A stretch of DNA of 9,152 bases from Chloroflexia bacterium (GTDB taxonomy: Bacteria; Chloroflexota; Chloroflexia; Thermomicrobiales; JALYUS01). Positions 1-5,009 of this stretch are shown one piece after another. The position numbers were made by a program, and so were the translations under genes. The stretch is from assembly GCA_025924435.1 (NCBI GenBank), contig JAICIL010000180.1, forward strand, positions 1-9,152, written 5' to 3'. The notes below the pieces were generated by a model. It saw only the letters and a list, made by a program, of their open reading frames with translations, did no database searches and was not told the DNA's origin. The stretch's first letter is position 1. Each line of letters starts with the position of its first letter.

Positions 1-1159
1 GGCGATCTTTATGATTAACCTCGACTCGCGCGTCATCGCGCCGCTCCTGCCGACGATTGCCAACGCCTTCCACACCTCCGTCTCGTCGGCGGGCATCCTC
101 ATCACGGCGTACATGCTGCCGTACGGCTTCTTCCAACTCTTCTACGGCCCGCTCTCCGACCGCGTCGGCAAGGTGAAGGTCGTCGCCTTCGCGATGGTGC
201 TGTTCAGCGTCGGGACGGCGCTCTGCGGCGCGTCGTCGTCGCTCCCGGTCGTCACGCTCCTGCGCTTCCTGACGGGGATCGCGGCGGCGGCGATTTTCCC
301 GCTCACGCTCGCGTACATCGGCGATACCGTGCCGTACGCCCAGCGCCAGGCGACCATCGCCATCCTGATGTCCTGCTCGGCGGCGGCGACGGCGTTCAGC
401 ACGAGCGTCGGCGGCCTGATCGCGGCGGTCGTCTCGTGGCGGCTCGTCTTCCCGATCTTCGGCGTCGCGTCGGGCGTCGTCGCGGTCGCGCTGCTCTTCC
501 TGCTGAAAGAGGAAATCCGCATCCCCCTGCCGGAGCCGCGCCCCCGCCCGCGCGATACCTATCTGGCGGCGATTCGCGCGCCCCGGATGCTGCCGCTGCT
601 CATTCTCATTCTGGTCGAGGGGTTCATCTACAACGGCGTCTTCTCGTACCTCGGCGGCTACCTCAACCACCGCTTCGCGCTCGGCTCGCTCGCCATCGGC
701 CTTTTGCTCGGCTTCGCGGGCGTCATGCAACTGGGCACGGCGCGCGTGCTGCGCTACCTCATCCTCCGGCTCGGTGAGCGGCGGCTGATCCTGATCGGCG
801 GCGGGATGATGGGCGCGGCGTACCTCACGGCGGCGCTGATCCCGAACTGGCCGTTCTTCCTCGTCTCGATGTTGCTGGCAGGAACGGGCTTCGTCCTCTG
901 CCACACGACCTTGCAGACGCGGGCGACCGAGACCTTCCCGCAGGCGCGCGGCACGGCGGTCGCGCTCTTCGCCTTCTCGCTCTTCCTCGGCGGGGGCGTC
1001 GGCACGGCGCTCGTGGGGAGCATCATCAGCGGCGTCGGCTATATCGCCACGCTGATTACGGCGGGGCTTTTCCTCTGGGTCTTCGCCATCGCCGCCGCGC
1101 GGACACTGATCGTCCTGCCGAAACGGTCAACGGCGGTGCCCGCGCCGGTCGCGGATTAG
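1..1159 (+). CDS. MFS drug/metabolite exporter, 5' end cut by window
   Basis: A proton-driven exporter of the inner membrane, DHA1-like 12-helix MFS; the substrate cannot be told. The reading frame is open to the window edge. The first ATG (position 11) lies inside helix 1, since the codons before it read A-I-F and continue into M-I-N-L-D-S-R, so the true start is upstream. Counting from that Met there are 382 residues. Motif A (YGPLSDRVGKVKV) is at 45-57, the motif B region (LRFLTGIAAAAIFP, with R85) at 84-97, and a SWRLVF element at 142-147. A Pro/Arg-rich cytoplasmic loop at about 170-182 separates the two six-helix halves. GTAVALFAFSLFLGGGVG at 314-331 is typical of the second half. The protein ends in a short polar tail and stop TAG-free TTAG context at 1157-1159. 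No repressor is visible nearby. MFS membership is sure; substrate class is not. Confidence 0.9.
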   Translation, partial: AIFMINLDSRVIAPLLPTIANAFHTSVSSAGILITAYMLPYGFFQLFYGPLSDRVGKVKVVAFAMVLFSVGTALCGASSSLPVVTLLRFLTGIAAAAIFPLTLAYIGDTVPYAQRQATIAILMSCSAAATAFSTSVGGLIAAVVSWRLVFPIFGVASGVVAVALLFLLKEEIRIPLPEPRPRPRDTYLAAIRAPRMLPLLILILVEGFIYNGVFSYLGGYLNHRFALGSLAIGLLLGFAGVMQLGTARVLRYLILRLGERRLILIGGGMMGAAYLTAALIPNWPFFLVSMLLAGTGFVLCHTTLQTRATETFPQARGTAVALFAFSLFLGGGVGTALVGSIISGVGYIATLITAGLFLWVFAIAAARTLIVLPKRSTAVPAPVAD

Positions 1160-1189
1160 ACCGATAAAAATTCTGCCCGTAAAACGCTA

Positions 1190-1218
1190 TTGACTTTCCT
1201 CCCTTCGGCCCCTACACT
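1190..1218 (+). promoter_or_regulatory. Sigma-70 promoter for the small transcript
   Basis: The -35 box TTGACT (1190-1195) and -10 box TACACT (1213-1218) are separated by exactly 17 bp. The -35 differs from TTGACA at one position and the -10 from TATAAT at two, a good match for GC-rich DNA. The predicted transcript start is about 1225, which is also the first base of a perfect hairpin. It reads into the 36-codon ORF at 1270, and if the terminator at 1408 is passed it would also serve the ABC exporter at 1583. This is a match to the general consensus, not a proven start site. Confidence 0.65.
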
Positions 1219-1224
1219 CGGTCT

Positions 1225-1244
1225 TGGCATCGGCAAGGATGCCA
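1225..1244 (+). other. 5'-end hairpin of the small transcript
   Basis: TGGCATC (1225-1231) and GATGCCA (1238-1244) pair perfectly as 7 bp around the 6-nt loop GGCAAG. The stem starts at the predicted transcript start, as expected for a structure protecting an RNA from 5'-end decay. About 25 nt separate it from the start codon at 1270, leaving the ribosome binding site (GAGAGG, 1258-1263) free. It matches no riboswitch I know. Confidence 0.45.
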
Positions 1245-1269
1245 CGCGATCCGGTACGAGAGGCGCACG

Positions 1270-1380
1270 ATGAGCAATTGGTTGCTCGACATCATCAGCG
1301 GCACGGTGGACCGGCGGAAGCCGAGCGTCGTGTTTGCCGATGGCGGCAGTGTGCCCATCTGGATCGTGCCACCCCATTAA
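1270..1380 (+). CDS. Putative 36-residue small protein or leader peptide
   Basis: An ORF of 36 codons plus stop, not recognised as any known family. The ATG is preceded by GAGAGG (1258-1263) at a 6-nt spacing. By my count 30 of 36 sense codons end in G or C, matching the neighbouring real genes. The peptide starts MSNWLLDIISG, has a basic centre (DRRKP, 14-18) and ends in a hydrophobic stretch with Trp and two prolines (VPIWIVPPH). It is too short for a full membrane protein, has no signal peptide or Cys pair, and resembles no toxin I recognise. It lies between a strong promoter and an intrinsic terminator, so it is either a stand-alone small protein or a leader peptide controlling the downstream ABC exporter. 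Pro-Pro next to the stop would suit a slow or stalled ribosome. Coding status is likely; function is unknown. Confidence 0.55.
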   Translation: MSNWLLDIISGTVDRRKPSVVFADGGSVPIWIVPPH

Positions 1381-1407
1381 GTCTTCCCCGTAACGCACGA
1401 ATCCGGA

Positions 1408-1439
1408 CCTGTGGGCACCACGAGGCTCACGGGATTTTT
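1408..1439 (+). terminator. Rho-independent terminator after the small ORF
   Basis: CCTGTGGGC (1408-1416) pairs with GCTCACGGG (1425-1433) as a 9-bp stem including two G-T wobbles, around an 8-nt loop. After one A follows TTTTT (1435-1439). This is the classical intrinsic form. It begins 27 nt after the small ORF stop, giving a predicted transcript of about 215 nt. The left arm can alternatively pair with GTGCCCA (1351-1357) inside the ORF, so it may be conditional. Confidence 0.6.
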
Positions 1440-1535
1440 GCGCCCGCCCGTTGAGCGCCCGCCCCCTCTCAAAGGCGCTCGCGAAAGGCTCTTTTTGCAC
1501 TCCCATCGTGTTGCATCGCATTCAGCATCCGCGCT

Positions 1536-1560
1536 CGCAGGCTGGAAAGCCCGCGCCACC
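1536..1560 (+). repeat. GCAGGCT hairpin repeat, copy 1
   Basis: GCAGGCTGGAAAGCC (1537-1551) is an exact inverted match to 8975-8989. It folds as GCAGGCT / AGCCCGC (one G-T wobble) around the loop GGAA and is followed by CGCGCCACC, similar to the reverse complement of the flank of the second copy. It sits in the 202-base gap between the small ORF and the ABC ATPase. The rest of that gap holds the terminator and a weak stem at 1453-1480; I see no clear promoter in it. Likely a dispersed intergenic repeat, with no coding role. Confidence 0.6.
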
Positions 1561-1582
1561 AATCGGAAAGGGCAGATTATTC

Positions 1583-2449
1583 ATGGCACAATTGCTGGCT
1601 GAACCCGAAACCCATCGTTTTCCGGTCGCGACCCCGGCGAGCGAGGCCGCCGTCATCGTTGACCAAATTTGCAAGCGGTTCGGCGGCGTGCTGCGCTGGC
1701 CGTGGCAGCCCGCGAAGGAGCCGGTCCGCGCGCTGACGGACATCTCGTTCACGATCGGCAAGGGCGAGGTCTTCGGCCTGCTCGGCGGAAATGGGAGCGG
1801 CAAGAGCACGATCATCCGCATTCTCAGCACGCTCATTCTCCCCGACGCGGGGCGCGCGACCGTCTTCGGGCGCGATGTTGTGCGGGAGGACCGGGCGGTG
1901 AAGTACCTGATCAACCGCGTCTCGGTGGAGGCGAGTTTCTTCAAGAAACTCTCGCCGCTGGAGAACCTGCTCTACGCCTGCCGCCTCTACGGCCGGGGCG
2001 CGGAGGCGCGGCGGGACATCCTCCGCACGCTCGATCTGCTCGGCATCACCGAGGCGGAGGCGAAACGCCCGTTGGAGACGATGAGCCGGGGCATGCAGCA
2101 GAAGGTCGCCATCGCGCGGGCGCTGCTCACCGCGCCGGTGCTGCTCCTGCTCGACGAGCCGACGACGGGCCTCGACCCGCGCTCCAAGCAGGAGGTGCAG
2201 CACTTCGTCCGCGCCGTCCGCGACAGCCACGACGCCACCGTCCTGCTCTGCACGCACGACATGGAGGAGGCGGAGGCGCTGACGGATCGCATCGCCGTCG
2301 TGGATCAGGGGCGGGTCGTCGCCCTCGGCACGAGCGAGCAGTTGAAGGGCCGCCTGCGGCACGAAGGGCACGACAACCCGACGATGGAGGACGTGTTCAT
2401 GGACCTCACCGGCAAATCGCTCAAGGACGACATGGGAGGCAAGAGTTGA
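1583..2449 (+). CDS. ABC-2 exporter, ATP-binding subunit
   Basis: The cytoplasmic ATPase of an ABC-2 exporter; it hydrolyses ATP to drive the permease encoded next (2566). The 288-residue product has Walker A GGNGSGKST (68-76), signature MSRGMQQ (167-173, the SRGM variant usual in ABC-2 systems), Walker B VLLLLDEP (186-193, catalytic E192), D-loop GLDP (196-199) and switch H225 in CTHD. The usual Q-loop glutamine is not evident: the region reads NRVSVEASFFKKLSPLENL (111-129), with V115-E116 where PQ-E is common. The C-terminal NPTMEDVFMDLTG is typical of drug and daunorubicin-type ATPases. I chose ATG 1583, with AAAGGG at 1567-1572 (spacing 10), over upstream TTG/GTG codons because those would add residues without family resemblance and cross the GCAGGCT repeat. 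The stop codon TGA (2447-2449) is the first three bases of a hairpin repeat. Function as exporter ATPase is secure; substrate unknown. Confidence 0.93.
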   Translation: MAQLLAEPETHRFPVATPASEAAVIVDQICKRFGGVLRWPWQPAKEPVRALTDISFTIGKGEVFGLLGGNGSGKSTIIRILSTLILPDAGRATVFGRDVVREDRAVKYLINRVSVEASFFKKLSPLENLLYACRLYGRGAEARRDILRTLDLLGITEAEAKRPLETMSRGMQQKVAIARALLTAPVLLLLDEPTTGLDPRSKQEVQHFVRAVRDSHDATVLLCTHDMEEAEALTDRIAVVDQGRVVALGTSEQLKGRLRHEGHDNPTMEDVFMDLTGKSLKDDMGGKS

Positions 2450-2545
2450 ACCGCGAAGGCGCGAAGGACGCGAAGAAGGGAGAGGGAAAACAAACGATCT
2501 ACTTTCCTTTGGGTTGCTTCGCGCCCTTCGCGCCTTCGCGGTTCA
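2447..2545 (+). repeat. Long inverted repeat of CGCGAAG heptamers
   Basis: Two 29-nt arms (2447-2475 and 2517-2545) are inverted copies with one mismatch (A2468 against C2524) around a 41-nt centre. The left arm is TGAAC followed by CGCGAAG at 2452, 2460 and 2469, with spacers G and GA; the right arm carries the reverse complements CTTCGCG at 2517, 2526 and 2534. It fills almost the whole ATPase-permease gap, supplies the ATPase stop codon and ends 20 nt before the permease start. As RNA it would form a very stable hairpin inside the operon message. There is no T tract after it, so it need not terminate transcription. The design matches the element at 8895-9044. Confidence 0.85.
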
Positions 2546-2565
2546 GTATTCGGTAAAGGAGCATC

Positions 2566-3438
2566 ATGGCATCCACGCTCGACACGCGATCATTGCCGCC
2601 CGTGCCCGCGCCGCCCACGAATATCTTCGTGCGCGAGGGGCGGGGCACGTACGCGTTCGTGGCGCGCAATATCCACCTCATCCGCCGGTACTGGGGCTGG
2701 GAGATCGCCTTCTTCGTCTTCACGGTGGCGAACTCGCTCTCGATCATGTACATCGGCAAGGCGCAACAGACGGTCAACAGCCCGGAGGCGACGCAGCGGC
2801 TGATCCTCTATCTCGGCATCGGCACGCTTGTCTGGAGTTACCTGCGCGCCGTCTTCGACAGCATCTCGGAGATGATCGCCTGGGAGCGATGGGAGGGGAC
2901 GATCGAGTACACGATGATGGCCCCCGTCTCCCGCCTGACGCACCTGCTCGGCACGGCGCTCTTCAGCATCGTCTACGGCGTCGTGCGCACGGGCATCCTG
3001 CTGGTCATCCTCTCGTCGTTCTTCCGCGTGGATCTGTCGCACGTCAACGCGGGGGCGGCGGCAATTGTGCTGCTCATCGGCTCGCTCTCGTTCGTCGGCG
3101 TCGGGATGGTCGCGGCGGTCCTGCCGCTGCTCTTCCCGGAGCGCGGCGCGGAGATGACCTTCGTGATCAGCGGCATCCTGCTGCTCGTCTCCGGCATCTA
3201 CTACCCCGTCAGCGTCCTGCCGGGCTGGATGCAGCCGATGGCGACCGTCTCCCCCGCGACGTACGTGCTGCGCGGCATGCGCGCGGCGATTCTCGATGGG
3301 CAGGGCGTGACGCATCTCGGCGGGACGCTCGTGCCGCTCCTGCTCATCGGCCTCGTCTCCATCCCGGTCGGCATGTGGGTCTTCGGCATCGTCGAGCGGT
3401 ACGCGAAGCGCACCGGCAAGTTGAAGCGGAGCGGGTAG
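2566..3438 (+). CDS. ABC-2 type exporter, permease subunit
   Basis: The membrane subunit pairing with the ATPase at 1583; it probably dimerises to form the export path in the inner membrane. The 290 residues contain a Pro-rich cytoplasmic N-terminus (1-25) and about six membrane segments (roughly 45-63, 76-95, 125-150, 163-190, 197-216 and 253-275). Between helices 2 and 3 lies AWERWEGTIEYTMMAPVSR (105-123), the coupling region typical of ABC-2 permeases (WExGT.E...P.sR). SGIYYPVSVLPGWMQPMA (209-226), followed by SPATYVLRGMR (229-239), is the second family hallmark. ATG 2566 follows AAAGGAG (2555-2561) at 4 nt. The 116-base gap from the ATPase is long for such a pair and is occupied by the hairpin repeat. 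Substrate (drug, lipid or glycan) cannot be told. Confidence 0.92.
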   Translation: MASTLDTRSLPPVPAPPTNIFVREGRGTYAFVARNIHLIRRYWGWEIAFFVFTVANSLSIMYIGKAQQTVNSPEATQRLILYLGIGTLVWSYLRAVFDSISEMIAWERWEGTIEYTMMAPVSRLTHLLGTALFSIVYGVVRTGILLVILSSFFRVDLSHVNAGAAAIVLLIGSLSFVGVGMVAAVLPLLFPERGAEMTFVISGILLLVSGIYYPVSVLPGWMQPMATVSPATYVLRGMRAAILDGQGVTHLGGTLVPLLLIGLVSIPVGMWVFGIVERYAKRTGKLKRSG

Positions 3439-3442
3439 GGGG

Positions 3443-3572
3443 ACCTAACCCCCGGCCCCTTCCCGCGAGGAAGGGGTGACTCTTCGCAATATCCGGGTGT
3501 TCGGGGAACGCCCCGGCCTTATAGGAGGCTCACTCCCCTTCCTCGCGGGAAGGGGCCGGGGTTAGGTTTTTT
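3443..3572 (+). repeat. Double-palindrome repeat with T tract
   Basis: Arms 3443-3476 and 3535-3567 are inverted copies differing by one C in a C run. Each arm is itself palindromic: CCCCTTCC (3456-3463) pairs with GGAAGGGG (3469-3476) over loop CGCGA, and 3535-3542 pairs with 3548-3555 over TCGCG. The 58-nt centre holds another imperfect hairpin (about 3493-3516). The right end runs into TTTTTT (3567-3572), so transcribed from the ABC operon it could act as terminator, although the loop is large. It begins 5 nt after the permease stop. It resembles paired REP-like elements in form; no transposase gene is present. Confidence 0.8.
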
Positions 3573-3587
3573 AGGGAGGATACACCG

Positions 3588-3710
3588 ATGCTAACGGGTC
3601 AGCGGTTTCTCTTTTCGGCCTGTCGTGGGGAGGCATGCGCGCATCCCCGCGCTAAAGGAGACCCTGCATGCTCGCGAATAAGAAACTGGGGGCAGTTCCT
3701 GTCTACATGA
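3588..3710 (+). CDS. Possible 40-codon leader ORF overlapping the MFS start
   Basis: ATG 3588 is preceded by AGGGAGGA (3573-3580) at 7 nt, the strongest ribosome binding site in the window. The frame runs 40 codons and stops at 3708-3710, 43 bases inside the next MFS gene in another frame. The peptide carries three Cys (positions 12, 17, 28) and several Arg. Codon use argues against a conserved protein: only about 22 of 40 codons end in G or C, and CTA, ATA and AGA occur. If translated, ribosomes would run across the ribosome binding site of the MFS gene (AAAGGAG, 3654-3660), so it would more likely be a regulatory leader than a functional product. Low confidence. Confidence 0.25.
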   Translation: MLTGQRFLFSACRGEACAHPRAKGDPACSRIRNWGQFLST

Positions 3711-4939
3711 TCCTGATCGGCGGGGGATCGTTCTTCTCCACGCTCGTCTTCACGGTCAATCTGATCTACCAGGTGCAGGTGGCGCACCTCAACCCGCTGC
3801 AACTCGTGCTCGTCGGCACGGTGCTGGAAGGGACGGCCTTCCTTTTCGAGGTGCCGACCGGGATCGTCGCGGATGTCTACAGCCGCCGCCTCTCGATCAT
3901 CATCGGGACGTTCCTGCTCGGCGTCGGGCTGGCGCTGCAAGGGGTCGTGCCGCATTTCGGCGTCATCCTGCTCGCGCAGGTGGTCTGGGGGATCGGCTAC
4001 ACCTTCACGAGCGGCGCGACGGAGGCGTGGCTGACGGACGAGATCGGCGTCGAGCGCGCGAACCCGCTCTTCCTGCGCGCCTCGCAGGTTCAATTGATCG
4101 GCTCGATTGTCGCGGTCGCCATCGCCACCGCGATCGGCAACGTCTCGCTCCAGGCGCCGATCCTGCTCGGCGGCGGGCTGTATCTCGTCATGGGCATTGC
4201 CCTGCTCGTCGTGATGCCGGAGCGTGGCTTCGCGCCGACGCCGCGCGCGGAGCGGACGACCTGGCAGGTGATGGGCGGGCAACTGAAGAACGGCGTCTCG
4301 CTCGTCCGGCGCTCGCATGTGCTGCTGACGATCCTCGGCATCGCCGTCTTCGCGGGCGCGGCGACGGAGTCCTACGACCGCCTGAGCACCGACCATTTCC
4401 TCACCAATTTCGCCTTCCCGGCCTTCGCGGGGTGGCGGCCCGTCGTCTGGCTTGGCCTCATCAGCATCGTCGGGCGGCTCGTGAATATCGGCGCGTTCGA
4501 GATTGTCCGCCGCCGCCTCGACACGAACAGCCACCGCGCCGTCGCCCGCGCGCTGACCGTCTCGACCGCGCTGCTCGTCGTCTGCTACCTCGGCTTCGCG
4601 CTGGCCGGAAATCTCGCGTTGGCGGTGATCGCCTCGACGGGCGTCTGGATGTTCCGGCGCATCAACAACCCGCTGCAAACGGCGTGGATCAACCAGCATG
4701 TGGATTCCGGCGTCCGCGCGACGGTCATCTCGATCAGCAGCCAGTCGGACGCGGTCGGGCAGATCGCGGGCGGGCCGGTCGTCGGCTACGTCGGTGTCCT
4801 CGCCTCGGTGCGCGCCGCCCTCGTCGTCGGCGGCTGCATCCTCACCCCGGCGCTCGTTCTCTATGCGCGCACCCTCCGCCGCGCCGACCCGCTCACTATC
4901 GCCTTGGAGGAGGCCGCGCTGCCGGAACCCGTGCCGTAA
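3668..4939 (+). CDS. MFS transporter, putative drug efflux
   Basis: An inner-membrane MFS carrier of 423 residues, about 12 helices, not closely related to the MFS at the left edge. Motif A appears as EVPTGIVADVYSRR (61-74), the form found in a group of MFS proteins often labelled tetracycline or multidrug efflux. SGATEAWLTDE (115-125) contains acidic E119 and D124 beside helix 4-5 and is a conserved mark of that group. A basic loop, about 185-215, divides the halves. The second half has a charged segment (ESYDRLSTDHF, 234-244) and the motif-A-like repeat around FEIVRRRLDTNSHR (277-290). ATG 3668 follows AAAGGAG (3654-3660) at 7 nt. It stands alone between a probable terminator (3443-3572) and the promoter-like site at 4962, so it may be its own unit. 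MFS class is sure; substrate is a guess. Confidence 0.9.
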   Translation: MLANKKLGAVPVYMILIGGGSFFSTLVFTVNLIYQVQVAHLNPLQLVLVGTVLEGTAFLFEVPTGIVADVYSRRLSIIIGTFLLGVGLALQGVVPHFGVILLAQVVWGIGYTFTSGATEAWLTDEIGVERANPLFLRASQVQLIGSIVAVAIATAIGNVSLQAPILLGGGLYLVMGIALLVVMPERGFAPTPRAERTTWQVMGGQLKNGVSLVRRSHVLLTILGIAVFAGAATESYDRLSTDHFLTNFAFPAFAGWRPVVWLGLISIVGRLVNIGAFEIVRRRLDTNSHRAVARALTVSTALLVVCYLGFALAGNLALAVIASTGVWMFRRINNPLQTAWINQHVDSGVRATVISISSQSDAVGQIAGGPVVGYVGVLASVRAALVVGGCILTPALVLYARTLRRADPLTIALEEAALPEPVP

Positions 4940-4961
4940 GCGGGGAGGGGGCCGCGCGATG

Positions 4962-4970
4962 TGATAGGAT
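4962..4970 (+). promoter_or_regulatory. Candidate extended -10 promoter for the envelope gene pair
   Basis: TGATAGGAT fits the extended -10 form TGnTAnnnT, with TAGGAT at 4965-4970. No -35 is recognisable 16-18 bp upstream, as is allowed for extended -10 sites. The predicted start is about 4977, giving a leader of roughly 33 nt before GTG 5010 with GAGGG (4994-4998) in it. It is the only promoter-like string in the 70-base gap after the MFS gene. Confidence 0.35.
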
Positions 4971-5009
4971 ACCGCCCGTGGGTTCGGGTTGGCTGAGGGT
5001 AATTGGCTC

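Noticed and set aside
1224..1454. Alternative 76-codon + strand ORF through the small-transcript region
   Set aside because: No good start or ribosome binding site, Arg-rich shadow-like translation, and it runs through the terminator; the 36-codon frame has better start signals and codon use.
1453..1496. GAGCGCC / GGCGCTC stem followed by TTTTT as a second terminator
   Set aside because: The loop is 14 nt and the T tract begins 12 nt after the stem, so the geometry is poor for intrinsic termination.
2452..2540. Heptamer arrays as CRISPR-like repeats
   Set aside because: Units are 7 nt with 1-2 nt spacers, inverted in the second arm; no spacers and no cas genes.
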